A stretch of DNA of 47,553 nucleotides from Verrucomicrobiales bacterium (lineage in GTDB: Bacteria; Verrucomicrobiota; Verrucomicrobiia; Verrucomicrobiales; DEV007), in NCBI GenBank assembly GCA_029213025.1, contig JARGOZ010000037.1:1-47553 (forward strand), written 5' to 3'. This document shows, one piece after another, positions 9,807 through 18,367 of this stretch. The notes under the pieces are model-generated. The model did not search any database, was not told the origin of the DNA, and saw only the letters and a program-made list of their open reading frames with translations. The stretch's first letter is position 1; every line of letters begins with the position of its first letter. A program made the position numbers and the translations under genes.

Positions 9807-12278
9807 TCAGTTACGGGTTATGGTTTCATTCAAATTGATTAACCCACGTGCCACGGCTGTCCAGGAAGCCAGTTCCACAGGATCGAGATCCGGAGGTGTG
9901 GGGGAGAGCCCGGTGGCTATAAGTTGGTCCGCTGTCTCCGGGGATTTTAGATAGGTATTTCCTGTTTTCTCCAGTAGAGATTGGAATACCGATTTTTCAC
10001 CGGTATCCGGAGGACGGTTTAATACAGCTTGGTAGGCAAACTCGAGACGATCATCAAAGTTCGAGCCACCTTCGATAAGTATTCTCTGAGCCAGAACCCG
10101 GGCGGCTTCGACGAAGGTGGGATCGTTGAGCAGTACGAGTGCCGCGTTCGGTGTATTGGAGCGGGGTCGCTCGGCGGTGCATTCCTCGCGGCTCGGCGCA
10201 TCCATCGCTTTCATCATGGGGTGCAGGAACATCCGCTGCCAGTGAACGTAGACACCGCGTCTCCATTGCCGCTTGTCGTCATGATTTTTATACTGTCTTT
10301 TGGGAAAGTTGAGATGGCGGTAATAGCCGGCAGGTTGGTAGGGCTTTACGCTGGTACCTCCGGTTTCTTTTATCAGGAGATTGCTTACCGCCAGAGCATT
10401 ATCGCGAATGACCTCGGCCGGCAGGCGGTAGCGGGACTGGCGGGCCACGAGTTGATTGTAGGGATCGCGGGCGAGAAGTTCCGGCGAGGCAATGGAGGAT
10501 TGCCGATACGCCCGACTGGTAACGAGAAGCTTTACCATAGCTTTACTATCCCAGCCGTTCTCATAAAAAAACACTGCAAGGTTATCGAGTAGTTCGGGAT
10601 TGACCGGAGGCTGACCCTGCCCGCCGAAGTCAGCCAGCGAAGAGGAAATACCTGTTCCGAAAAAGAGATACCAGAAGCGGTTGGCAAAAACCCGGGCGGT
10701 TAAGCCGCCGACTCCGTTTTCCGGATCTGTCAGCCACCGGGCGAGGTCCAACCGGGTGTGGCCGGGGATCGAGCCCAAAAATTCCGGAACTCCGGGGCGG
10801 ACCGTTTCGCCGCTGTCGTCCTGCCAGTTTCCTCGCGGGAGAACTCTCATCGTCCGTGGCGGTTCGGCGGAGGTTATCATTGTGCGGCGGCCTGAGTTGA
10901 GTATTTGTTTTTCTTTACTGCGCAAATTTCTCCATGCTGCCTTTTTGTTTTCCGGGAACCGGTTCTCTATTTCCAGTTCAATTTCCTTCAGTTGCTTCTC
11001 TACGGCCTTTTTTGATTTTTTGCCTACCAGGAGGGATTTCTCGAGTGCGGTTCTATTTGTGATATATTTTTCTATCTCCGGCTGAATTTCTGTTCCTGCC
11101 AGGTCTTCCATCTTTGCTCGAATTACGGCGAGATCTGACTCCAGTTGATCGGATAGAAATATCATTTCCGGTGGCCTGTTTGTCGGCAGAGCGTTGCCGT
11201 TGTAGCCGTCGTCGTGAATGTCGGCAAAGTAGGCGGCGAGCGAATAGTGATCTTTGATGGTGTAGGGATCGTACTTGTGGTCGTGGCACTGGGCACAGCC
11301 TACGGTTGCCCCCATCCATACGGCGGAAACATTTCGGACCCGGTCGGCTGCGTAGATGGCATTGTATTCTTTGGCCTGGATGCCGCCTTCATGCGAAGTC
11401 TGCAGCAGACGGTTGTAACCGGATGCCACGCTTTGCCATTTGTCCGGTTGCTCCAGAAGGTCGCCGGCGAGTTGTTCTATAGTAAATTGATCAAAGGGCA
11501 GGTTGCGGTTGAATGACCTAATTACATAGTCGCGATAAGGCGAGATATTATGATCCTGATCGCCGTGGTAACCAACAGTGTCTGCGTATCGAACAAGGTC
11601 GAGCCAGTACATGGCCATCCGTTCGCCGAAGTGTGGCGAGGCGAGCAGCTCATCGACTACATTGATATAGCTTTTCCGACCACTCAGAAAATCGTCGGCC
11701 TGTTGAGGAGTGGGAGGTAGCCCGATCAGATCAAAATACAGTCGACGGATGATTGTAGTTTTATCTGCTTCGGGTGACGGCGAGAGACCTTCCTGTCCGA
11801 GTCTATACAGGATAAAGTGATCGATCCAGTTCAGCGGCCAATCATTATCGGACACGGCGGGGAAATCATGCTTTACCGGGGGCACGTAGGCCCAGTAGTC
11901 TTCGAATTCAGCGCCTTCTTTAATCCACCGGGAAATCAGGTCAATTTCCTTTTTTGTTAGCGATTTATGGGAATCGAGTGGCGGCATGGGATCCTCTTTA
12001 TCCAGAATTCTCGCCATGGCTTCGCTTTCGCCAGGTTTGCCGGCTGTTATCACACTTTTTGCCCCATCCGGTGTATCGAGGCGGAGATCGGCTTTGCGTT
12101 CATGAGAGTCGGGTCCGTGGCAGAAAAAACATTTGTCGGACAGGATGGGGCGAATATCGCGATTGAAATCCAGTTCGCCGGCTGAGCAAAGAGCCGTAAA
12201 AACGAAGAGTAAACAGGGTACAATTACTGATTCAACAGGGTACAGTCCGGGACTTAACAGGGTACAATGGCGGGTCAT
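9807..12278 (-). CDS. PSD1-type cytochrome protein (PSCyt1-DUF1549-DUF1553)
   Basis: Large exported protein of the planctomycete/verrucomicrobial PSD1 family. Domains in order: signal peptide about 1-33; PSCyt1 haem domain with Cys50-Phe-Phe-Cys53-His54; DUF1549 from about 150 (LYFDLIGLPPTP, MYWLDLVRYADTVGYHGD); a charged coiled region around 385-460; and DUF1553 from about 515 (LDLARWLTDPENG, ANRFWYLFFGTGI, RDPYNQLVARQ). The start is unusual: the only ATG in the proper place lies 8 bp beyond a repeat array, and residues 4-22 are encoded by that array (12212-12268). There is no alternative ATG, GTG or TTG before the mature protein, so the repeat forms the n-region and part of the core of the signal peptide. 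It is likely co-transcribed with the DUF1501 gene. Role: probably redox-linked polysaccharide attack, not proven. Confidence 0.93.
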   Translation of the reverse strand: MTRHCTLLSPGLYPVESVIVPCLLFVFTALCSAGELDFNRDIRPILSDKCFFCHGPDSHERKADLRLDTPDGAKSVITAGKPGESEAMARILDKEDPMPPLDSHKSLTKKEIDLISRWIKEGAEFEDYWAYVPPVKHDFPAVSDNDWPLNWIDHFILYRLGQEGLSPSPEADKTTIIRRLYFDLIGLPPTPQQADDFLSGRKSYINVVDELLASPHFGERMAMYWLDLVRYADTVGYHGDQDHNISPYRDYVIRSFNRNLPFDQFTIEQLAGDLLEQPDKWQSVASGYNRLLQTSHEGGIQAKEYNAIYAADRVRNVSAVWMGATVGCAQCHDHKYDPYTIKDHYSLAAYFADIHDDGYNGNALPTNRPPEMIFLSDQLESDLAVIRAKMEDLAGTEIQPEIEKYITNRTALEKSLLVGKKSKKAVEKQLKEIELEIENRFPENKKAAWRNLRSKEKQILNSGRRTMITSAEPPRTMRVLPRGNWQDDSGETVRPGVPEFLGSIPGHTRLDLARWLTDPENGVGGLTARVFANRFWYLFFGTGISSSLADFGGQGQPPVNPELLDNLAVFFYENGWDSKAMVKLLVTSRAYRQSSIASPELLARDPYNQLVARQSRYRLPAEVIRDNALAVSNLLIKETGGTSVKPYQPAGYYRHLNFPKRQYKNHDDKRQWRRGVYVHWQRMFLHPMMKAMDAPSREECTAERPRSNTPNAALVLLNDPTFVEAARVLAQRILIEGGSNFDDRLEFAYQAVLNRPPDTGEKSVFQSLLEKTGNTYLKSPETADQLIATGLSPTPPDLDPVELASWTAVARGLINLNETITRN
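12212..12268 (+). repeat. Dispersed 22-bp-periodic repeat, locus 2 (3 copies, one possible decayed)
   Basis: Copies AACAGGGTACAAT, AACAGGGTACAGT and AACAGGGTACAAT start at 12212, 12234 and 12256, exactly 22 bp apart with spacers tactgattc and ccgggactt. A decayed copy (ATCAGGGTTCAAC, 11 of 13 like the variant at 43659) may lie at 12289-12301, 33 bp further on. The array is translated as part of the PSD1 signal peptide on the minus strand. Confidence 0.92.
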
Positions 12279-12423
12279 TTCTGTGAAAATCAGGGTTCAA
12301 CTGTACTTTCATGGAGAAACCGCATTGATCAGCCTCTTCATCGCGCCATACGGCGAACCAACGGCTGTAATAAATCGGCAATCGATTAGTTTGTTTTAGT
12401 GGGAATTTAACTTATTCTAATAC

Positions 12424-13149
12424 ATGGCTGAGTTTGTCTTTGCTGACGATTACATTCTGGAATCCGGAAAAACGCGCGATTTTTACGTGGCGTTCATGAA
12501 AGGTATGATCCATAAAAACAACAATCTCGTAGGAGTAATCCAGGGGTTTGGCAGTCTTATGTTGCTGGAGGACGATCTTTCTGACAGCCTAAGGGAGAAT
12601 ACCGAACAGATGGAATCCGCAGGACGGACGATGTCGGAGTTGAACAAGAAGGTTCTCACAGCAGCCGGGTGTGGTCGCGTCGAATGCACAGCGGCAAATC
12701 TCCAGGATATGTTTCAATTTCATGAGGAAAAAGCTGAGGCGATCTGCCGTGATTTGGGGGTTACCTTTAAATTTCAAGCCAGTCCGGGATTGCCGGCAGT
12801 TGTTGTTGATACGACAAAATTTTCCGAAGTTTTTGAGAATCTGGTAAGGAATGCTGCGGAAAGTGCGGCGGAAACGGAGAAAAAGGCGGTGCTGGTCGAG
12901 GTGTTTCCTCCCGGGGCAGCTACTTCCACCGGCCATGTAGATATGTTTATCAGGAATACATCTGCGGACATTCCGGTCCACAAAATACCCGAGTTTTACG
13001 AGGGATTCTATACTTCCAAGGGCAACGATCACTTTGGTCTGGGTCTCACCACGGCGGCCGTTTTGTGCGGGCAAATGAATATCCGGCTCGGTATCAAGTG
13101 CAAAGACGGGACCACTGCTGTGTGGCTCGCCATTCCGGTCGCGAAATAG
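12424..13149 (+). CDS. Short histidine-kinase-like protein (H-box plus HATPase_c)
   Basis: A soluble 241-residue protein with only the kinase core. His30 lies in MIHKNNNLVGVIQGFGS, which resembles the phospho-acceptor H-box of NtrB/HELNN-type kinases; the N-box is FSEVFENLVRNAAESA and the G-box is SKGNDHFGLGLTTAAV. It has no sensor, membrane or receiver domain. With a normal kinase-dimer helix it could autophosphorylate when given an input partner. No response regulator is adjacent; the next two genes on the strand are an unknown protein and a vWA protein. It is transcribed divergently from PSD1 with the repeat array between them. Confidence 0.85.
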   Translation: MAEFVFADDYILESGKTRDFYVAFMKGMIHKNNNLVGVIQGFGSLMLLEDDLSDSLRENTEQMESAGRTMSELNKKVLTAAGCGRVECTAANLQDMFQFHEEKAEAICRDLGVTFKFQASPGLPAVVVDTTKFSEVFENLVRNAAESAAETEKKAVLVEVFPPGAATSTGHVDMFIRNTSADIPVHKIPEFYEGFYTSKGNDHFGLGLTTAAVLCGQMNIRLGIKCKDGTTAVWLAIPVAK

Positions 13150-13202
13150 AGATTTTTCTCTGTAGACCGTCGAAACGACGGCAAAATTGAGATTATCAGT
13201 CA

Positions 13203-13227
13203 AAAACCTGCGATTTTTCGCGGTTTT
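13203..13227 (+). terminator. Probable intrinsic terminator after the kinase-like gene
   Basis: Stem AAAACC-t-GCGA with TCGC-GGTTTT, one bulged T, loop TTTT; the T-run is the end of the 3' arm. It lies 54 bp after the stop of the gene ending at 13149. Confidence 0.5.
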
Positions 13228-13354
13228 ATGGCCTGTGTATGCGTTTCTATGCTGATTCGCTCTCGACTTTCGGTCAATCGCTTAGATATTATTGTACACG
13301 AAACACTTTACTACATGAATATCCCGGACACGAACGGGTATCCAGTTTACCGAG

Positions 13355-14131
13355 ATGATTGCTGAAGAAGGAACCCTCCTTGACAGGTGGATTAGGGGGC
13401 GTGTCGTGCTTCCCGAATGGAATGAGGTTGAAGAATCGTTTATCGACGAGAAAACAATCCTGGGGCCCTGGATCGAGCGCCTGTATTTCGCATGGGCGGA
13501 TAGTTCGATGATGGATCCGGAGGGCAACATATGGCTCGATATGGATGTCCTGTTTCCGATCATTCGGGTTTCCTCTCTCGTTGATATGGCGAGATTCGCT
13601 CCGGGGAAAGCCGAGCAGGCGAGGATCGAGGAAAGGTTATTTCTGCGGGGGCAAAAAGTCGCGCGGGTGATCGATAATGTCGTAGCGAAGGTGGATCGTA
13701 ATAACGGAAAAAGGGAACTGCGCCTCGCTTTGAATGCCGAAATCTCCAAGGAACTCTATCTCATCATTCGCAATTCCGACCGGGCGAGACGTCGCCAGAA
13801 CAGCTTTTACGATTCACTTGAAGAGAAGCGGGAAGAGTTAAAGTCGGCGCGAATAAGAGGAAAACGCATAACCAACGATGAGTTGACCGGCGAAGCGATG
13901 ACCGGTGCGGAGGCGGAATTTGCCTACGTGCGAATGCCTTCCTTATATAAAGAACTGGTCGGGAATCCGCAAAATGGACTTGTCGTAAGGAAAGAAACAT
14001 TTGCAACGATTCGTAAAAACAATGTGGCGGATGAGCGGGAGTTGGGTCGCCTCTGTGACCGGAATAACTGGTCGAAAGAGTGGTATAAAAATTACGCTTC
14101 ATCACTTCATGCAAAACAGTTGGTAGGATGA
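13355..14131 (+). CDS. Uncharacterised 258-aa protein
   Basis: I do not recognise the family. It is soluble and charged, with no signal peptide. The middle (about 95-170) is rich in Arg/Lys/Glu and probably helical, and the C-terminal part (MPSLYKELVGNP, LVVRKETFATIRKNN, NNWSKEWYKNY) is more conserved-looking. The frame is long and the gene overlaps the following vWA gene by 4 bp (ATGA), which argues strongly that it is real and translated with it. The pair probably works together at the membrane. A tiny upstream frame (13315-13365, 16 codons) overlaps its start; it may be chance. Confidence 0.8.
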   Translation: MIAEEGTLLDRWIRGRVVLPEWNEVEESFIDEKTILGPWIERLYFAWADSSMMDPEGNIWLDMDVLFPIIRVSSLVDMARFAPGKAEQARIEERLFLRGQKVARVIDNVVAKVDRNNGKRELRLALNAEISKELYLIIRNSDRARRRQNSFYDSLEEKREELKSARIRGKRITNDELTGEAMTGAEAEFAYVRMPSLYKELVGNPQNGLVVRKETFATIRKNNVADERELGRLCDRNNWSKEWYKNYASSLHAKQLVG

Positions 14132-15111
14132 ACGGACTTTTTGATACACGTTTCTTTCTCGATTCCAAACTGATTCTTACCGAACTGGGATATTTGGATA
14201 TCTATCTACTTTCCCTTGCCGGGATTAGTATGGGGCTTTTTATAGCGAAGCAAATCTGGTACCGGACAGTAGATCCCGTAGCTGTAGTTGACCCGGTCGA
14301 GCCGACTGTAGAGAAATTGGTGGAAGAACCGGTGGAACCTGCCGTGGTCGAAGAGGAAATTTTCGTGGTCCCCCCGTCTGCAAAGGAAGACCCGGTTGTC
14401 GCGCCAATACCTGTGCCCGTGCCTGTGTCCCGGGCCGGGAGATCGGAAAATATGTTCAAACGCGTGGTCGAAGAGCCGATTGTCGAGGAGGAAAAATCCC
14501 GGCGGATTGTCTACATCATGGATGTATCAAAGTCTCTCAGCGCCGGACAGTTTGCATTGTGTAAATCGGAACTCACTCAGGCCCTCAAAGAGTTGCCTGA
14601 GTCGACTGAGTATCAGGTGATCTTCTTTTCCGGTGCGACCTGGTTTGCCCATCAGCGCATGATTGAAGGTGGCAAAAAAGGGGAGAATGTAGTCATTCGT
14701 GACGGGGATAAAATCGTGACGTGGAATTCCGGTTTTGGCGAGTTTCGCTTTGAGAAAGGAAATCACAATTTACCCGAAGGTGAGTGGCGAAAAGCTACCA
14801 AGGAAAATATCGATGCCTCGCTCAAAGATGTCGAAGAAGTAAAAAGATCATTCGGCACGACCTGGCACCTGCCATTTATGCTGGCGATGAATCTGGAGAC
14901 GGTTCCTACAGAAATCTATTTTCTCACTGACGGGGAGACTGCTCACCAAAATCTGGTGGCTGAAGGGATTGTTGACATGGTCAAATCAATCGGTCCGGAG
15001 ACCCAAATCCATACCCGCGCGTTGATGGTGCCGAAGGCGGCTGAACCTTTGCGGCATATTGCGAAAGAAACCGCCGGCGAGTATCTGCTGATTGATCTGA
15101 ATGTCGTGTAG
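14128..15111 (+). CDS. Membrane-anchored von Willebrand factor A (vWA) protein
   Basis: One membrane segment at about 23-43 follows a short N-terminal tail; then a valine/proline/glutamate-rich linker (50-122) with repeated PVEP, VEEP and PVPVPV units; then a vWA domain. The MIDAS motif is intact, Asp132-x-Ser134-x-Ser136 (YIMDVSKSLS), and FFSGATWF and FLTDGE are further vWA strands. The linker may be a stalk spanning the periplasm or a flexible arm. vWA domains bind proteins through a metal ion and often act with MoxR-type ATPases, none of which is adjacent. It overlaps the upstream unknown gene by 4 bp and converges tail to tail with the SGNH esterase gene. Confidence 0.88.
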   Translation: MNGLFDTRFFLDSKLILTELGYLDIYLLSLAGISMGLFIAKQIWYRTVDPVAVVDPVEPTVEKLVEEPVEPAVVEEEIFVVPPSAKEDPVVAPIPVPVPVSRAGRSENMFKRVVEEPIVEEEKSRRIVYIMDVSKSLSAGQFALCKSELTQALKELPESTEYQVIFFSGATWFAHQRMIEGGKKGENVVIRDGDKIVTWNSGFGEFRFEKGNHNLPEGEWRKATKENIDASLKDVEEVKRSFGTTWHLPFMLAMNLETVPTEIYFLTDGETAHQNLVAEGIVDMVKSIGPETQIHTRALMVPKAAEPLRHIAKETAGEYLLIDLNVV

Positions 15112-16890
15112 TTACGGCAGTGCCGGCTTTATGATTTCGTAGCCGGTAATTTTGCCTTCTCCTTGTTTGGGAGGTTCTATTTCTATAGTTATTTTCCGGG
15201 GAGGGATTTGATTGATCAGAGTGACCCGGAATGGTTTGCCGTCTTTTCCGGAGAAATCGATTTCGCCGACTGTGGAGCGCTTCACTCTCCAGGTAAAGGT
15301 ATCGCCGGTTTTGTTGGCATGAGTTCCGTCCGGGTTAATTCTGCGCCGCCAGAGTTCTGTAGGCACGGTGATCTGTCCGGAGTTGGAGGTGAAATCAGTG
15401 CCATTATTCCCTAAGCCGTCCTTTCCGGTCACGGAACCGCTAAGGGCAAAGTTCCCGTCGTCACTTGTCATGGTAATGGTCCATTCTTGAGAAACGATTT
15501 TATCCACGTCGCCGAGGCGTACCATATGCGGTGAACGGTCAGCGGTGCTGCCTCGGGCCGGCTTGTGGTTTTCGGGGCCCGGGATGATTCGGGTTGTGAC
15601 AAATGCCGGAAACTCAGCAGCGGGGCGAGCATTGATCATCACAGGGATCGATTTTCCCTGTTGCGACTTTTCGCCGTAAAAATCAATCCGGCAGGCGCCT
15701 TCGACGTCTTTCACGGAATGGACCAGCTCAGTGGAGGAGACCTCCTGCGGCACAATGTGTCGAACGATATTTTCGTTTATCACGAGAGCGCCGTGATCGC
15801 TTTGATGCACGGCGTCCTTCAGCAGCCAGGTGAGAGGTTGCTTGTGTTTCGTCAGATAGGCCGCGTGTTCAACGCGGTTGTCTACCCATTCGCAGTTGTA
15901 TTTCTCTGCGACTTTCCGAACCTCTTTCCACTGCTGTTGGTGAACTGTGGCAGGTGTATTCTCCCCGGCCCGCTCGCGAAGGTGTAAGCTCGCTACGATG
16001 ACATCCGCTGCGCTGTGGCTGCGAAAATCTTTCAATAGCTTATCGAGGTCTTCTCCGGTGCCTTCCGAATAGAGAATTACGAGATCCGGATCTTCCCCGA
16101 GGACAAGCTGTCTCATCCATCCTCTGGTGAAGTCATAGGCCACTGCAGAGCCGACATGTTTTTTATAGACAACTTTCGGGGCGTTGGGAAAATGAGCCCG
16201 TACCCACTGATTGAGTCTTTCCCCGTTGCCCAGCATATTGGTATAGCTGGAACCGATGCCGTAGACGAGGACCTCGTTTCTGCCGGGCCCGGGATTTTGG
16301 AGAAGATTGATGAAACGTTTCAGGTTTTGCCCGTCGCCAGGCCGTGGGCTTAAGTCCCGTTCCGGGTAGTGGGCCCGCCAGTTTTTCCAGGCGGCAGTGA
16401 ATTCCTCTTCGCTAGCGTCCCGCAGGTGAGGATCTTTTGCTTCTATAGATTTCCCGTCAGCACTTCGACCGAAGCGAAACGAAGCTTCGCGGGTTCCCGG
16501 TGCAGTGCGGAAGAAAAACGAAACCCGCTTCCATTTCCCCGCTGTGGCCGGCATTTGTAGCGGGGTGTGTTTGCCGTAGTATACAGCGTTGGTTTCGCAG
16601 GTTGCCCTCCCGGTTACCGGGGATTCACTCCGGGCGGTAATAGTGAAACAGTAGGGACTGTTGCCTTTCAGTCCGGGCGCTACAGTGAACGCATTCTCCG
16701 GCCGGAAATTCGTAGTTTGTAAAGGTAGAGATTCTGATGAGTTATTTTCGAAATCATCCGATACCTCAACCAGGCCCACCTCGTCCGGCTCTTCCGCTTT
16801 CCTCATTTCCTGCGCCACTACAGAGCTGAACAGGAGCAATGCCGGGACAATGAACTTTACATCAATCATCCCGGATAGTATCACGGGCAT
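15112..16890 (-). CDS. Secreted SGNH/GDSL-like hydrolase with accessory domains
   Basis: The likely product has a signal peptide at residues 8-27 (IVPALLLFSSVVAQ); translation may start at Met1 (16890) or Met8 (16869), the latter giving a cleaner signal peptide. An N-terminal beta domain (about 45-150: DDFEN, GKWKRVSFFFRT) resembles a carbohydrate-binding jelly roll. The SGNH core follows with the nucleophile motif GIGSSYTNML (Ser214), DLVILYSEGTGED, and a C-terminal DAVHQSDHG that would hold the catalytic Asp/His. The remaining 200 residues are probably beta-rich modules. Likely an esterase acting on acylated polysaccharide. Its stop abuts the convergent vWA gene. Confidence 0.75.
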   Translation of the reverse strand: MPVILSGMIDVKFIVPALLLFSSVVAQEMRKAEEPDEVGLVEVSDDFENNSSESLPLQTTNFRPENAFTVAPGLKGNSPYCFTITARSESPVTGRATCETNAVYYGKHTPLQMPATAGKWKRVSFFFRTAPGTREASFRFGRSADGKSIEAKDPHLRDASEEEFTAAWKNWRAHYPERDLSPRPGDGQNLKRFINLLQNPGPGRNEVLVYGIGSSYTNMLGNGERLNQWVRAHFPNAPKVVYKKHVGSAVAYDFTRGWMRQLVLGEDPDLVILYSEGTGEDLDKLLKDFRSHSAADVIVASLHLRERAGENTPATVHQQQWKEVRKVAEKYNCEWVDNRVEHAAYLTKHKQPLTWLLKDAVHQSDHGALVINENIVRHIVPQEVSSTELVHSVKDVEGACRIDFYGEKSQQGKSIPVMINARPAAEFPAFVTTRIIPGPENHKPARGSTADRSPHMVRLGDVDKIVSQEWTITMTSDDGNFALSGSVTGKDGLGNNGTDFTSNSGQITVPTELWRRRINPDGTHANKTGDTFTWRVKRSTVGEIDFSGKDGKPFRVTLINQIPPRKITIEIEPPKQGEGKITGYEIIKPALP

Positions 16891-16922
16891 CCGGTCCGGG
16901 TATTGGCGGGATCAGTGCGAAA

Positions 16923-17240
16923 TTATTTCTCCGCTTCGACCGCCGGTTTGGGATCGAGAAACAAAGCGACCGCGAGGCAGATGATCGAGCCTGTTAAGAG
17001 GCTGAGGCTGATTTGCTGGGCGATGAAGGAATCCTGCGCAAACAGACGGATTTCTTCGGCCTGGACGAAGAAAAATTCGGTGATTTTCTCCGGCGCTGCC
17101 CCGGCCGTGAGTACCTTGCCGAATTCCTGGATCAGCTTCATGATACTCGCCGCAAAGACGATAGACTTGTATTGAATAAAAATGCTGACTGCGGAAAATA
17201 CCAGGGCTGTGATGAGAAGGATTTTTCTCATACGTTTCAC
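16923..17240 (-). CDS. Small two-span membrane protein
   Basis: A 105-residue protein with hydrophobic segments at about 8-30 and 76-96 and a short amphipathic middle. No known domain. Its start overlaps the stop of the ThrH gene by 4 bp (ATGA), so it is expressed with ThrH. The function cannot be read from sequence. Confidence 0.75.
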   Translation of the reverse strand: MKRMRKILLITALVFSAVSIFIQYKSIVFAASIMKLIQEFGKVLTAGAAPEKITEFFFVQAEEIRLFAQDSFIAQQISLSLLTGSIICLAVALFLDPKPAVEAEK

Positions 17241-17851
17241 TTGCGCAACACCTCCCGGGCTTTCTCGAATTCCGACCGCAACTCATCGTAGTTTCGAGTT
17301 ACGGGATACTGGGGAAACTCTTCGATGACGTTCTCCGGGGGGCAGAACAAAATCCCCTGATCCGCTTCGCCCAGCATTGTAGTGTCATTGTAAGAGTCAC
17401 CGGCGGCGATAGTGTGGAAGTTCAATTCCCGAAACCGCAAAACGGCTTCCCGCTTCTGATCGGGCATACGGAGATTGTAGCTCTCGACTTTTCCATCGCC
17501 GGAAATGGTCAGGTTATGGCAGAAGAGCGTGGGATATCCCAGTTGCTTCATGAATGGAGCTGCGAATTCGTAAAATGTGTCGGAAAGAATCACAACCTGC
17601 ATTGTTTCGCGCAGCCAGTCGAGGAATTCGCGGGCCCCGTCGAGCGGAGTCAGGGATTCGATGACTTCCTGAATCTGGTGAATCTTCAGCCCGTGTTCAT
17701 CGAGAATTCGGAGCCGTTGAGTCATTAGTTCATCGTAATCAGGAATGTCCCGGGTCGTGGCGAGCAGCTCATCGATTCCGGTGCGTTCCGCGAAGTTGAT
17801 CCATATTTCGGGAATCAAGACTCCTTCTAAATCCAGACAGGCAATTTCCAT
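17237..17851 (-). CDS. thrH: ThrH: phosphoserine phosphatase / homoserine phosphotransferase
   Basis: HAD-family enzyme that removes phosphate from phosphoserine and can transfer it to homoserine, linking serine and threonine synthesis. Start chosen at 17851, because MEIACLDLEGVLIPE is the canonical ThrH N-terminus and yields 204 residues, the usual length; the open frame extends 12 codons further upstream. Motifs: the nucleophile loop CLDLEG (Asp7) with the typical E replacing the second D, RLRILDEHGL, ILSDTF and GDSYNDTTML. It is followed by the small membrane protein (4-bp overlap). It is unusual to find it beside membrane and PQQ genes. Confidence 0.94.
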   Translation of the reverse strand: MEIACLDLEGVLIPEIWINFAERTGIDELLATTRDIPDYDELMTQRLRILDEHGLKIHQIQEVIESLTPLDGAREFLDWLRETMQVVILSDTFYEFAAPFMKQLGYPTLFCHNLTISGDGKVESYNLRMPDQKREAVLRFRELNFHTIAAGDSYNDTTMLGEADQGILFCPPENVIEEFPQYPVTRNYDELRSEFEKAREVLRK

Positions 17852-17932
17852 GGTTCTTTTCGATTCCTGGATACTTTGGTTCTCCACGAATGTAAAATAA
17901 ATTCCTGGGATTCCTTCTCCCGGAAAGAATTT

Positions 17933-18367
17933 TCACAAAGGTCGGGTAAGTTCGGGATCCCGTCGACTGATGATTCGAAAAATCAGATAGAGAAACACAC
18001 CGAACGGCCCGAAAAACAGGATCGGAGGGATAAAAATGAGCCTTTGGATGAGATGGTGTCGGCTTTTCAAGGTGTCTTGCGCCACCCAGCGCCCGATCCA
18101 GAGATCTCCCAGAATCATGTGATTCCACGAACCTAGAGCGCCCTTTTCCGATCCGGTAAATTCTCTGATCGAGGCGAAATCCGGTTGCACTAACATCGGC
18201 CAGAGTTCTTTCAGCAAAGGCACAGTGTTGGCGAAAAAGATCCCGGCCAGCAGAATCAGAAAAAGATCGACTGCCAGCATCGCTTTCCGGTTACCGGGTA
18301 GAAATAGGATCAGTAGCCAGAAGGGACCCGGAGCGTAGGTGATGAATTGAAAAATTGTTTCCGTCAT
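17933..18367 (-). CDS. ABA4-like (DUF4281) membrane protein
   Basis: A 144-residue protein with four hydrophobic segments. The start at 18367 fuses directly with the stop of the upstream PQQ gene (TGATG). The signature GSWNHMILGDLWIGRWVAQD followed by FFGPFGVFLYL fits the ABA4-like family, named after the plant neoxanthin-synthesis protein; bacterial members are mostly uncharacterised. It may help carotenoid modification, but no carotenoid gene is near. It is probably in one transcript with the PQQ and HEAT genes upstream and ThrH downstream (81 bp gap). Confidence 0.75.
   Translation of the reverse strand: MTETIFQFITYAPGPFWLLILFLPGNRKAMLAVDLFLILLAGIFFANTVPLLKELWPMLVQPDFASIREFTGSEKGALGSWNHMILGDLWIGRWVAQDTLKSRHHLIQRLIFIPPILFFGPFGVFLYLIFRIISRRDPELTRPL

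Noticed and set aside
13167..13181. A small hairpin CCGTCG-AAA-CGACGG after the kinase-like gene
   Set aside because: It has no T-run on either strand and a better terminator lies just after it at 13203-13227.
13315..13365. A 16-codon frame overlapping the start of the unknown 258-residue gene, as a leader peptide
   Set aside because: No attenuator hairpin or codon bias supports it; such short frames arise by chance.
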